DNA of 64,000 bases from Sedimentitalea sp042687825 (GTDB lineage: Bacteria; Pseudomonadota; Alphaproteobacteria; Rhodobacterales; Rhodobacteraceae). How positions within the stretch are numbered: position 1 is the stretch's first letter; each line of letters starts with the position of its first letter. The stretch covers positions 62,001 to 126,000 of the forward strand of contig NZ_JBHUQE010000004.1 of NCBI RefSeq assembly GCF_042687825.1. The letters run 5' to 3'. This document shows, piece by piece, positions 1-7,778 of this stretch. The position numbers and the translations under genes are program-made. The notes beneath the pieces were generated by a model. The model had not been told where the DNA came from. It searched no databases and saw only the letters and a list, made by a program, of their open reading frames with translations.

Positions 1-1085
1 TCGACACCGAATTCCTGCGTGAACGCACCTATTATTCCAAACTGTGCCTGGTGCAGCTGGCCCTGCCGGGCAGCGACGACACCGATGCAGTGCTGGTGGA
101 CCCGCTGGCCAAAGGCCTGTCGCTGGAGCCGCTGTATGACCTGTTCCGCGACACCAACGTGGTCAAGGTGTTTCACGCGGCACGTCAGGATCTGGAAATT
201 TTCTGGGTCGAGGCAAGGGTCTTTCCCGAGCCGCTGTTTGATACCCAGGTCGCGGCGATGGTCTGCGGCTTTGGCGAACAGGCGGGGTACGAGACGCTGG
301 TGCGCAAGATCGCCCGCGCCTCGGTGGACAAGAGTTCGCGTTTTACCGACTGGTCCCGCCGCCCTCTGAGCGACGCGCAAAAGAAATACGCCCTCGCCGA
401 TGTCACCCATCTGCGCCAGATCTACGAATTCCTGGCCGCCGAACTGGCAAAGACCAACCGCACCCGCTGGGTGGCCGAAGAGCTGCGGATCCTGACCAAC
501 CCCGCGACCTATGACGTCCAGCCCGAAGAGGCCTGGCGCCGGGTCAAGACACGCACCAACTCGCCGCGCTTTCTGGCGGTGGTACGCGAGTTGGCGGCGT
601 TTCGCGAACGTTACGCCCAGGAAAACAATGTCCCGCGTAACCGGGTGTTCAAGGACGATGCGTTGGTGGAACTGGCCTCGACCAAGCCGCGCACGCCATC
701 CGATCTGGGCGGGCTGCGGCTGTTGCTGCGCGAGGCGCGGCGCGGCGCCATCGCCGACGGGATTCTGGCGGCGGTCGCGCAGGGCTTGAACTGCCCGCCC
801 GAAGACATGCCGAAACCCGACCGCAGCCGGGAAAAGCTGCAGGTCAACCCGGCTCTGGCGGATCTGCTGAGGGTGCTGCTGAAATCCAAGACCGAAAGTT
901 TCGGCGTGGCGGCGAAACTGATCGCCCCCAGCGCCGATCTGGACGCGATCGCTGCCGGGATGCGCGATGTCCCGGCGCTGACGGGATGGCGGCACGAGGT
1001 GTTTGGGCAGGACGCGCTGCGGCTGTGCGAAGGCCGGATCGGTCTGGCGGCCAAGGGCCAGTCGGTGACCGTGGTCGAACTCTGA
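1..1085 (+). CDS. rnd: Ribonuclease D, 5' end cut off by window
   Basis: 3'-to-5' exoribonuclease that trims tRNA precursors in the cytoplasm. The reading frame is already open at base 3 and reads DTEFLRERTYYSKLCLVQLA, which is DEDD exonuclease motif I with its catalytic D-x-E. Motif II (FHAARQDLEIF) and motif III (YALADVTHLRQIYEFL) follow, and the C-terminal half has the helical HRDC layout. Only a few N-terminal residues can be missing, because motif I normally starts about 20 residues in. The gene converges on the next lipoprotein gene. The GTG at 51 is internal to motif I and is not the start. Confidence 0.93.
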   Translation, partial: DTEFLRERTYYSKLCLVQLALPGSDDTDAVLVDPLAKGLSLEPLYDLFRDTNVVKVFHAARQDLEIFWVEARVFPEPLFDTQVAAMVCGFGEQAGYETLVRKIARASVDKSSRFTDWSRRPLSDAQKKYALADVTHLRQIYEFLAAELAKTNRTRWVAEELRILTNPATYDVQPEEAWRRVKTRTNSPRFLAVVRELAAFRERYAQENNVPRNRVFKDDALVELASTKPRTPSDLGGLRLLLREARRGAIADGILAAVAQGLNCPPEDMPKPDRSREKLQVNPALADLLRVLLKSKTESFGVAAKLIAPSADLDAIAAGMRDVPALTGWRHEVFGQDALRLCEGRIGLAAKGQSVTVVEL

Positions 1086-1136
1086 CCGCCCGGCTGCCGG
1101 CGGTTTCGGAATTGGCGCCGGAATATGCCCGCCGGA

Positions 1137-1646
1137 TCAGCGGCGGCGTGATTCCAGCGCGTTCTGCGCGCCCTTGACGCGGACCTTGCGGACATTTGCC
1201 AAATCCTGCGTGGTCATGGAAATGGCGTTCACCACCTTGCGCGTCCGCTCGCTGCCGACGGCGGTATTGTCGATCGGATAGGTCACGCGGAAATCCAGCT
1301 CCAGCACCCCGTCCTTGGACACCAGATCAGGATGCGTAGCACGCAGTTCGGCGCCATAGGCGCCCTGCCGGCTGGCCAGACCCTCGGCCAGGATGATCGC
1401 GCCTGTGGGGGTGCGGTCGATCTGCAACCTGGTGACCTGGGCGATCAGCACGGAATTGTCCACTGCCTCGTCCTTGCGAAGCAGACTGTCACGCTGTTTC
1501 GGGATCAGTGTATTCTGCACCTCTGCGGACGCGACGGTCTGGGTTCTGGATTTCCCCCAGTTCGTCGGGTTGATCCGGGAATTCTGCCAGCCGCAACCGC
1601 TCACGATCAGGCCGGCCACCATCAGGAATGTCAGGGTCTTTTTCAT
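1137..1646 (-). CDS. Predicted outer-membrane lipoprotein, 169 aa
   Basis: Function unknown. The N-terminus (MKKTLTFLMVAGLIVSGCGW) is a lipoprotein signal peptide with lipobox VSGC, so the mature protein should be lipidated at Cys18. The rest is a soluble periplasmic domain without a motif I recognise. It contains a run resembling a late beta-rich domain (LELDFRVTYPIDNTAVGSERTRKV). No partner is evident: it converges with RNase D and diverges from sufE. Lipoproteins of this size beside rnd occur in roseobacters as far as I recall, but I cannot name the family. Confidence 0.75.
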   Translation of the reverse strand: MKKTLTFLMVAGLIVSGCGWQNSRINPTNWGKSRTQTVASAEVQNTLIPKQRDSLLRKDEAVDNSVLIAQVTRLQIDRTPTGAIILAEGLASRQGAYGAELRATHPDLVSKDGVLELDFRVTYPIDNTAVGSERTRKVVNAISMTTQDLANVRKVRVKGAQNALESRRR

Positions 1647-1778
1647 GCCAACTCGCCGCTTGCAAATGCTTGATCAGGGGTTACCGCATCCGCAGAGCGT
1701 TGAAAAGGCGCAAGGCAGGACTGGACAGGGGCGGGCAGGGGGCCTAACTCAGAGGTCTAGCGTTCCAGAGGAAAACCC

Positions 1779-2189
1779 ATGGCCACTGCCGCCTTTGAAG
1801 AGATTGTCGAGGATTTCGAATTCCTGGAGGATTGGGAAGACCGGTATCGCTATGTGATCGAGCGCGGCAAGGCGATGGCGCCGCTGGATGAGGCACTGAA
1901 AGTGCCCGCCACCAAAGTCACCGGATGCGCCAGTCAGGTCTGGCTGCATCCGAAAATCGAGGACGGCACGTTCCAGTTCGATGGCGAAAGCGACGCGATG
2001 ATCGTCAACGGGCTGATCGCGGTGTTGCGGGCGTTGTATAACGGGCTGGAGGTTTCCCAGGTTCCAGCGGTGGACGCGCGCGCGGAACTGGCGCGGCTGG
2101 AATTGAACGATCACCTGTCCGCGCAGCGCAGCAATGGTCTGCGCTCGATGATCGACCGCATTCGCAGCGTTGCGTCCGAACGGGTCTGA
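1779..2189 (+). CDS. sufE: SufE family cysteine desulfuration protein
   Basis: Sulfur acceptor that takes persulfide sulfur from the SufS cysteine desulfurase and hands it to the SUF scaffold for iron-sulfur cluster assembly. The 136-residue length is typical. The family signature is visible as VPATKVTGCASQVWL, with the acceptor Cys near residue 51, and the helical N-terminus FEEIVEDFEFLEDWEDRYRY fits the family. The start is supported by AGAGGAAAACCC directly before the ATG. The gene stands alone here; the rest of a suf operon is not in this window. Confidence 0.92.
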   Translation: MATAAFEEIVEDFEFLEDWEDRYRYVIERGKAMAPLDEALKVPATKVTGCASQVWLHPKIEDGTFQFDGESDAMIVNGLIAVLRALYNGLEVSQVPAVDARAELARLELNDHLSAQRSNGLRSMIDRIRSVASERV

Positions 2190-2247
2190 ATCGCGCCGGA
2201 CACGGGGAGAGGCCGCCTGACACGGCCCCGCAGCCCTGTCCAAGGGG

Positions 2248-2622
2248 TCAGCCGACGACGTTGTAGCCGCGATTGCGCATGCAGTTCCTGACGATGGATT
2301 CGCGTTTCTCGTTCTTGCGGACCGCGTTCGAGGTCAGACCGGCCAGCGCGCCGACGGCCGCCGCTTCGCCGGCATTGCTGCTGTTGCCTTCCCAGATCAC
2401 CGAGGAAGCCGCGCCCAGGCCGGCACCAGCGGCAACGGCGCCCGCGGTGCTGCCGTCTACCTGGGCATCGGATGCGGCCAGCGACTGGCATTGGGCCAGG
2501 TCGGTGCCATAGTTGGGACCGACGGCTCCGTCGATGACCGGTTTGTAATTCGCTCCGGAATTCGCGCAGGCTGCCACCAGGCTGATCAGCGGAATGAAAG
2601 AGAATTTTGCGATGCGAAACAT
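2248..2622 (-). CDS. Glycine-zipper lipoprotein, 124 aa
   Basis: Small envelope lipoprotein of unknown role. The chosen start gives MFRIAKFSFIPLISLVAACA, a signal peptide with lipobox VAAC. The longer open frame upstream lacks any signal sequence. The mature part has alternating small residues (GAVAAGAGLGAASSVIWEG and AVGALAGLTSNAVR), a glycine-zipper pattern typical of membrane-inserting lipoproteins. Two further cysteines (CQSLAASD and VRNCMRNRGY) could form a disulfide. It is convergent with sufE. Confidence 0.72.
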   Translation of the reverse strand: MFRIAKFSFIPLISLVAACANSGANYKPVIDGAVGPNYGTDLAQCQSLAASDAQVDGSTAGAVAAGAGLGAASSVIWEGNSSNAGEAAAVGALAGLTSNAVRKNEKRESIVRNCMRNRGYNVVG

Positions 2623-2728
2623 GGTAACCTCGTTGACTTGAAGCGGACCGGCAGGCCCTCGGCGGGAACGTGCTGTGTACGAGACTAGCCCGGAGACCGG
2701 TGTCAGGACAATGGCCGCCGCATCGGTA

Positions 2729-3370
2729 CTATTGCCCGGCCCAGTCGCTGAGGGTGCGGTCCAGATCCCCATAACCCGTGGCGCGGCGTTCAAAGTCCAG
2801 CCCCAGACGCTGGGCATAACCCTGTGCCCGCGCGGTCAGGTCGGGATCGTCGGTCTGGGCCAGATAGACCAGCTTGGTGTAGTTGCCGAAAATGGTGTGG
2901 CGCATCTCGGGATAGCGATCCAGCCCCAGGGGTTTCCAGACAAATGCATCGAATTGCCGGGCCAGGAAATCGGTCAGGTAGAACGCGCTGATCTCGTCGG
3001 CATGTTCGGCAAAGGTGTCATTGCCCTCGTAAAAGGAATAGCAATGCGGGCCGCGCACCATCTCGACCCCCAACCGGTCGCAGGCGGCCTGCAATTGCCC
3101 GCCGGTGCCGCAATCGGCATAGACGACAAAAACCTTGTCGTAGCGCGCGCGATGTTTGCCGATCGCCTCTTCCACGGCGGCGGTGATCCGGTCGGGATGG
3201 TTGTGCAGGATCGCCGGCAGACAGGTCAGGTCCATATGGTCCCAGCCGTTGCGGGCCTTGAGGTCGAGAATCTCGCGCGCCAGCGCACCGCAGGCGATCA
3301 GCAGCACGCGCCCGGTTCGCGAGGGGGCCAGACCGTTTTCGGTCAGGCTGTGATCGCTGAGATCTGCCAT
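2729..3370 (-). CDS. DUF1638 protein linked to corrinoid methyl transfer
   Basis: The 213-residue protein carries the DUF1638 hallmark VLLIACGALAREILDLK near residue 22, followed by VVYADCGTGGQL and a GPHCYSFYEG segment. Cysteines at these places could bind metal. The family is unassigned biochemically but is repeatedly found beside corrinoid proteins and methyltransferases. Here it lies 61 bases downstream of a corrinoid-binding protein on the same strand, so co-transcription is likely. I infer a role in maturing, loading or reactivating the cobalamin protein. A GGAGGTTGC ribosome site precedes the ATG. Confidence 0.82.
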   Translation of the reverse strand: MADLSDHSLTENGLAPSRTGRVLLIACGALAREILDLKARNGWDHMDLTCLPAILHNHPDRITAAVEEAIGKHRARYDKVFVVYADCGTGGQLQAACDRLGVEMVRGPHCYSFYEGNDTFAEHADEISAFYLTDFLARQFDAFVWKPLGLDRYPEMRHTIFGNYTKLVYLAQTDDPDLTARAQGYAQRLGLDFERRATGYGDLDRTLSDWAGQ

Positions 3371-3388
3371 GCAACCTCCGGTTCTTGC

Positions 3389-3411
3389 CAGACCCGCCTG
3401 GGGCGGGTCTG
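3389..3411. other. Perfect 10-bp hairpin between corrinoid and DUF1638 genes
   Basis: CAGACCCGCC and GGCGGGTCTG form a 10-base-pair stem with a 3-base loop. It lies just after the corrinoid gene stop and about 20 bases before the DUF1638 start. It has no U-run on the downstream side of either strand that fits a classical terminator for the minus-strand operon. A partial attenuator or mRNA-stabilising stem is possible. Confidence 0.6.
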
Positions 3412-3431
3412 AAAACGGGCTGGACCGCGGC

Positions 3432-4130
3432 TCAGGCGCTCATGCGGTTGTGCTTGCGGCCGACGAAGTCCTTGGCGGTTTCCACCGCCACGGCGGCGTC
3501 CCGGCAATAGGCATCGGCGCCGATGGCCTTTCCGAATTCTTCGTTCAGCGGCGCGCCGCCCACCAGCACGATGTAATCGTCGCGCTTGCCCTGTTCGATC
3601 AGCGTGTCGATCACCACTTTCATATACGGCATGGTGGTGGTCAGCAGCGCCGACATGCCCAGAATGTCGGGTTCTTCCTTTTCCAGCGCTTCCAGATAAT
3701 TCTCGACCGGGTTGTTGATGCCCAGATCGACGACTTCGAAACCGGCGCCTTCCATCATCATGCTGACCAGGTTCTTGCCGATGTCGTGGATGTCGCCCTT
3801 GACGGTGCCGATCACCATCTTGCCGACGCGCGGGGCGCCGGTTTCGGCCAAAAGCGGTTTCAGGATCGCCATGCCGCCTTTCATCGCGTTGGCGGCCAGC
3901 AGCACCTCGGGCACGAACAGGATTCCGTCGCGGAAATCGGCGCCGACGATGGTCATGCCGCCGACCAGGGCCTTGGTCAGGATATCATAAGGGGCCCATT
4001 CGCGTTCCAGCAGGATATTGACGCCTTCCTCGATCTCTTCCTTGAGACCGTCATAAAGGTCGTCGAACATCTGCTGGACCAGTTCCTCGTCGTCCAGTTC
4101 CGACAGGATGATGTCATCTTCATCCGACAT
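3432..4130 (-). CDS. Corrinoid-binding methyl-carrier protein
   Basis: Cobalamin carrier of the MtbC/MetH B12-module type, 232 aa. After a helical cap domain (residues about 10-95, with LVGGMTIVGADFRDGILFVPEVL) comes the Rossmann cobalamin domain. It holds the base-off His in VKGDIHDIGKNLVSMMMEGAG and continues with VDLGINNP, GMSALLTTTM and VGGAPLNEEF. No methyltransferase domain is fused, so it must work with separate partners. A homocysteine methyltransferase 2.4 kb away on the same strand and the adjacent DUF1638 gene suggest one part of a split cobalamin methionine synthase. That assignment is inference. Confidence 0.9.
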   Translation of the reverse strand: MSDEDDIILSELDDEELVQQMFDDLYDGLKEEIEEGVNILLEREWAPYDILTKALVGGMTIVGADFRDGILFVPEVLLAANAMKGGMAILKPLLAETGAPRVGKMVIGTVKGDIHDIGKNLVSMMMEGAGFEVVDLGINNPVENYLEALEKEEPDILGMSALLTTTMPYMKVVIDTLIEQGKRDDYIVLVGGAPLNEEFGKAIGADAYCRDAAVAVETAKDFVGRKHNRMSA

Positions 4131-4316
4131 GCGCGCGCTTCCTTACTGTGCGGGGCCGGGCCCCGGTTGACCAACTTGTGGTCCTTTTTGCCATTTGACC
4201 GCCCACGGACTGCAATGATTGCGACATTGACGGCGCTGCAACCGACCTTATCGCCGATTTCGGCGGATTGATAATGAAGGTTGCACATAGAGATGATGGC
4301 CCTGACCGCGGGTTCG

Positions 4317-4345
4317 TTGATAATGTTCGCTAAATGTTCTAAGAT
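4317..4345 (+). promoter_or_regulatory. Promoter of the radical SAM gene, predicted leaderless
   Basis: TTGATA (4317-4322), a 17-base spacer and TAAGAT (4340-4345) form a good sigma-70-like promoter. Transcription would start at about 4351-4353, which is the ATG itself, so the mRNA is predicted to be leaderless. No Shine-Dalgarno sequence precedes the ATG, which agrees with that. Confidence 0.6.
4325..4339 (+). promoter_or_regulatory. LexA (SOS) box of alphaproteobacterial type
   Basis: GTTCGCTAAATGTTC matches the alphaproteobacterial LexA operator GTTC-N7-GTTC exactly. It fills the spacer between the -35 and -10 elements of the radical SAM promoter, the expected place for a repressor site. 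DNA-damage induction of the downstream gene is inferred. Confidence 0.7.
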
Positions 4346-4350
4346 TTGAC

Positions 4351-5433
4351 ATGGCGACACAAAACAAAGTGGATCCGGTGCGCCGGCGCGGGCGCGGCGC
4401 GGCCAGCAATGACAGCGGGCGCTTCGATCTGGCGCGGGTGCCCGAGGCCGATGGCTGGGCAGACGCGCCCGACCCGCACGGCGTGTTGCGCACCGAGATC
4501 CGCTATGAGCGGCCGCGCCGCCTGATCACCTATAACCGGTCGCCGGACCTGCCGTTTGACCGCTCGATCAACCCCTATCGCGGCTGCGAACATGGATGCG
4601 TCTACTGTTTTGCGCGTCCAACCCATGCCTATCTGGGCCTGTCGCCGGGGCTGGATTTCGAAACCCGTCTGGTGGCCCGTCCCGACGCCGCCGCGGTGCT
4701 GGAACGCGAATTGCGGGCGCGGCGCTATCGCGTGGCGCCGATTGCGGTGGGCACCAACACCGACCCGTACCAGCCGATCGAGACACAACACCGGATCATG
4801 CGCGCCTGCCTCAACGTTCTGGCCCGGTTTCACCATCCGGTGGCCATCGTGACCAAGGGCGCGCTGATCGAACGGGACATCGACATCCTGGCGCCGATGG
4901 CGGCGCGGGGGCTTGTGCGCGTCGGCGTGTCGCTGACCACGCTGAACGCCGATCTGAGCCGCCGGATGGAGCCGCGCGCGCCGGCCCCGGAGCGGCGGCT
5001 GCGTTGCATCCGGCGGCTGGTGCGGGCGGGGATACCGGTGCGTCTGATGACATCGCCCATCGTGCCGGGGCTGACCGATCACGAGATCGAAGCGCTGCTG
5101 GCCGCGGGCGCAGCGGCCGGGGCGGATGCCGCCAGCTGGATCATGTTGCGCCTGCCGCGCGAGGTGTCGGTCCTCTGGCAGGACTGGCTGGCCGAGCACG
5201 AACCGGGCCGGGCGGCCAAGGTGATGGCGCGTCTGCGCGAGATGCATGGCGGCAAGGATTACGATGCCCGCTGGGGGCACCGGATGCGCGGTGAGGGACC
5301 CTATGCAAAGATGCTGGGGCAGCGGTTTGCCGCAGCGGCGCGGCGGCTGGGGCTGGATCGAGCCACGGCACCGCTGCGCTGCGATCTGTTCGCGGCACCG
5401 GCGCGTTCCGGCGATCAGTTAAGGCTGTTCTGA
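4351..5433 (+). CDS. PA0069-family (SplB-like) radical SAM protein
   Basis: Radical SAM enzyme of 360 residues related to the spore photoproduct lyase-like/Rv2578c group. The 4Fe-4S motif CEHGCVYC (CxxxCxxC) lies near residue 80 within SINPYRGCEHGCVYCFARP. The SAM-binding region and later helices (VGTNTDPYQPIE, IVTKGALIERDIDIL, LMTSPIVPGLTD) follow in family order. The substrate is unknown. A LexA box in the promoter suggests a DNA-damage role, possibly repair of a base lesion. That link is inferred from regulation, not from the catalytic residues. It is divergent from the corrinoid gene. Confidence 0.88.
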   Translation: MATQNKVDPVRRRGRGAASNDSGRFDLARVPEADGWADAPDPHGVLRTEIRYERPRRLITYNRSPDLPFDRSINPYRGCEHGCVYCFARPTHAYLGLSPGLDFETRLVARPDAAAVLERELRARRYRVAPIAVGTNTDPYQPIETQHRIMRACLNVLARFHHPVAIVTKGALIERDIDILAPMAARGLVRVGVSLTTLNADLSRRMEPRAPAPERRLRCIRRLVRAGIPVRLMTSPIVPGLTDHEIEALLAAGAAAGADAASWIMLRLPREVSVLWQDWLAEHEPGRAAKVMARLREMHGGKDYDARWGHRMRGEGPYAKMLGQRFAAAARRLGLDRATAPLRCDLFAAPARSGDQLRLF

Positions 5434-5449
5434 CCCCGGCGCCGGCGTC

Positions 5450-6343
5450 TCAGGCCGCAGCCGCGTCGCCCCATTGCAGCCAGGCAATGTCCTCTCGCGG
5501 CAGCAGGTCGGCGATGCGGGTATCATAATGGGCCATATCTGCCGGGCTCAGCCGACCCTGCCATTTCTGCGAGGTGCCCGAGGCGTAAAAGTCGGCCAGA
5601 TCGTTGAACAGGGTATCCCTGGAAAACCGGCGCGGGCTGTCCTGGACCGCCTTGCGCATCTGATTGAAACTGGTGGCATCGGCGACGGCGTCGCGCAGGT
5701 CGTCGGACAGGCGGTAACCCAGGATGTCTGCCAGACGATTTACCTGCCCCGGCAGATCGCGTGTCAGATCGGCATAGTGAAAGAAATGCACATTTCCGGC
5801 CGCGGCGCGGGCTTTCGCCTGCCGATAGTGATGCACCATCGAGGCAACCGTCAGGTCGTCAGTGCCGGAACCGGTGAGTGGTGCATCGACGAATCGGCGG
5901 AACCCGGCGCGCTGGTCCAAGGGAAACATGTAGTCCAGCCAGTCGGTGCGCATGTTCGCGGCATGGGTGCGCATCGAAAAGTGCATATCGACCGGGTGAC
6001 GGTAGACGACGACATAGGTCGGATCGGGTCCATAGGGGATGCCGTCCATCGGCGTGTGGCTCTTGATGCAGCGCCGCCGGTCCAGCCCGTCCAGAAAGGC
6101 CGCGATGGCCTTGCGGTCGCGAAAGGCACAGTCCAGCCAGGGCGCGTGCTGTGAGCCTCCGGCCTCCGGCACGACCTGCCCGAAAATCAGCATCATCACG
6201 ATGTTCAGCATCCAGGTCGTGCCGCATTTCGGAGGTGTGTTGACGATAACGTCGTCCGGGCGCAGCGCGAAATCGTCCCAGATCTGGGTATTTGTGACGA
6301 CGCCCACATAGTCGCGATGCTTCTGCGTCTTGATCCCGGTCAT
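5450..6343 (-). CDS. Sulfotransferase (PAPS-dependent)
   Basis: Transfers sulfate from PAPS to a hydroxyl or amine acceptor. The 5'-phosphosulfate loop is visible as NTPPKCGTTWMLNIV near residue 38 and the 3'-phosphate loop as YVVVYRHPVDMHFSMRTH. The length of 297 residues fits a soluble cytosolic sulfotransferase. The start at 6343 is favoured over an upstream in-frame ATG because AGAGGACGTC lies directly before it. The acceptor is unknown; bacterial members modify small molecules, lipids or glycans. It sits 93 bases short of the homocysteine methyltransferase stop and points the same way, with an AT-rich segment before it that probably carries its own promoter. Confidence 0.85.
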   Translation of the reverse strand: MTGIKTQKHRDYVGVVTNTQIWDDFALRPDDVIVNTPPKCGTTWMLNIVMMLIFGQVVPEAGGSQHAPWLDCAFRDRKAIAAFLDGLDRRRCIKSHTPMDGIPYGPDPTYVVVYRHPVDMHFSMRTHAANMRTDWLDYMFPLDQRAGFRRFVDAPLTGSGTDDLTVASMVHHYRQAKARAAAGNVHFFHYADLTRDLPGQVNRLADILGYRLSDDLRDAVADATSFNQMRKAVQDSPRRFSRDTLFNDLADFYASGTSQKWQGRLSPADMAHYDTRIADLLPREDIAWLQWGDAAAA

Positions 6344-6446
6344 GACGTCCTCTCTGTCCTCCCCGGCCAGACTAGCAGCTTGGGAGGCCGTGCGAAACAC
6401 GCGAGGACGGTCAGGATTTGCCGCTCGATTTGTTTTACTTTTAATA

Positions 6447-6463
6447 ACAGCAGATTACGCTGT
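6447..6463. promoter_or_regulatory. Inverted repeat in AT-rich sulfotransferase upstream region
   Basis: ACAGC-N7-GCTGT lies in a 100-base AT-rich stretch upstream of the sulfotransferase gene. Read on the minus strand it directly precedes TATTAA, a possible -10 element. It may be an operator; the binding protein is unknown. Confidence 0.35.
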
Positions 6464-6525
6464 CATATTCACGTTTCCGACCATTCCGGGTGTCTCGAGG
6501 AACGCGGTATCGGCAGGTGAACCTG

Positions 6526-7539
6526 TCACCCCCGGCGGCGGCCTCGGCGCTGGCGGGTCGGGGCGGTGTCCTCGCCCGTGCCGTCACCGATCGAGCTGAA
6601 TGCGCCCAAGGCGGCGGTGATCTGTTCCAGCGCCGGGCGATCGCCACGGGGGCGGGTGTCCAACGCCTCGCGCATGTGGCGCAGGTGTTCGGGCATGGTG
6701 CCGCAGCAGCCGCCGATGATCTTGGCGCCGCAATCGCGCGCCATCGCCGCATAGTCGCCCATCAGCTCAGGCGTGCCGTCATAATGGATATGGCCATCGA
6801 CATATTTCGGGATGCCGGCATTGCCCTTGGCAATGATCGGGCGTTCGGTGCCCTGGGCGGCAAAGCCCAGAACCGTGCGCAGCAGATCCGATGCACCGGT
6901 GCCGCAATTGGCGCCAAAGGCCAGGGGCGGGTTGTCCAGCGTTTCGACCAGATCGGCCATCGCGGCCGACGTCACGCCCATCATGGTGCGCCCGGCGGTG
7001 TCGAAACTCATCGTGCCGCACCAGGGCAGATCGACCAGCGCGAACGCCTCGGCGGCGGCGGCGTATTCCTCCGGTGCGCTGATGGTCTCCAGCCACAGGA
7101 CATCGACGCCGCCGTCTTTCAGCCCGTCCGCCTGTTCGTGGAACATCTCGACCGCCAGCGCGTGGCTCAGGGCACCGACGGGTTCCATGATCTCGCCGGT
7201 CGGACCCACGGAACCAGCGACCACAACCGGGCGTCCCGCCGTATCGGCCACCTCGCGGCCGAGTTCCGCGCCGACGCGATTCAATTCGCGCACGCGCCGC
7301 TGCGCATCATGCAGTTTCAGCCGCGATGCGTTGCCGCCAAAGGTATTGGTCAGAAACAGATCGCTGCCGGCCTCGACCGCGCCGAGATACAGCGCGGTGA
7401 TCTTTGCCGGTTCGTCGACATTCCACAATTCCGGCGCATCGCCCGACATCAGCCCCATGTTGAACAGGTTGGTGCCGGTGGCGCCATCCGCCAGGATCAC
7501 GTCGTGGCTGTCGAGCATGGTCAGAAAAGCGTTGGTCAT
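6526..7539 (-). CDS. bmt: Homocysteine S-methyltransferase domain protein
   Basis: Zinc-dependent thiol methyltransferase of the MetH-N/BHMT family, 337 aa, making methionine from homocysteine. The first zinc-ligand region reads FGANCGTGASDLL and the paired cysteines read GGCCGTMPEHLRHM, as in the family; VILADGATGTNLF is the usual N-terminal signature. The tail after about residue 310 is basic and probably disordered. The methyl donor may be betaine or, more likely given the nearby free corrinoid protein, methylcobalamin in a split methionine synthase. It lies downstream of a structured leader and a terminator. Confidence 0.88.
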   Translation of the reverse strand: MTNAFLTMLDSHDVILADGATGTNLFNMGLMSGDAPELWNVDEPAKITALYLGAVEAGSDLFLTNTFGGNASRLKLHDAQRRVRELNRVGAELGREVADTAGRPVVVAGSVGPTGEIMEPVGALSHALAVEMFHEQADGLKDGGVDVLWLETISAPEEYAAAAEAFALVDLPWCGTMSFDTAGRTMMGVTSAAMADLVETLDNPPLAFGANCGTGASDLLRTVLGFAAQGTERPIIAKGNAGIPKYVDGHIHYDGTPELMGDYAAMARDCGAKIIGGCCGTMPEHLRHMREALDTRPRGDRPALEQITAALGAFSSIGDGTGEDTAPTRQRRGRRRG

Positions 7540-7647
7540 GGCTGGATTGTCCTGTCAGGCAACCGGGCGGCGCCCGGGTTCTGCGGCTCGTGTGTCACGA
7601 GTAGCGCCCCACGGCAAACCGAAATTTCTCATCTTGATCATGAGGAC
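7540..7647 (-). other. Structured 5' leader of the homocysteine methyltransferase gene
   Basis: After the upstream terminator, about 108 bases precede the ATG. Read on the minus strand they can form CTCAT/ATGAG, CTCGTG/CACGAG and a GC-rich AACCCGGGCG/CGCCCGGTT stem close to the start codon. I tried to match SAM-II, SAM-V, SAM/SAH, SAH and cobalamin riboswitch patterns from memory and found no convincing fit, so this is only a candidate regulatory leader. Confidence 0.35.
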
Positions 7648-7681
7648 AAAAACATCCCGCGCCACGGCCACGCGGCGCGGG
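7648..7681 (-). terminator. Rho-independent terminator after the zeta-subunit gene
   Basis: On the minus strand CCCGCGCC and GGCGCGGG form an 8-base-pair stem with a 10-base loop, followed by ATGTTTTTG. It ends transcription of the DUF1476 gene before the methyltransferase leader. There is no T-run on the plus strand. Confidence 0.75.
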
Positions 7682-7778
7682 ACCGGCCCGGTTGCCGGTC
7701 TTGGGTCTGGCGGCACAAGGCCATGCGCCACACATGTCCCCGCGATGGGGGACATGAGGCCCGGTTCGGTGTGCGGGG

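Noticed and set aside
4313..4328. A second LexA-like pair, GTTC-N9-GTTC
   Set aside because: The spacing is nine bases, not seven; only the adjacent pair at 4325-4339 fits the operator.
7540..7647. Known SAM or cobalamin riboswitch before the homocysteine methyltransferase
   Set aside because: Stems are present but none of the consensus cores I know could be placed, so no riboswitch class is claimed.
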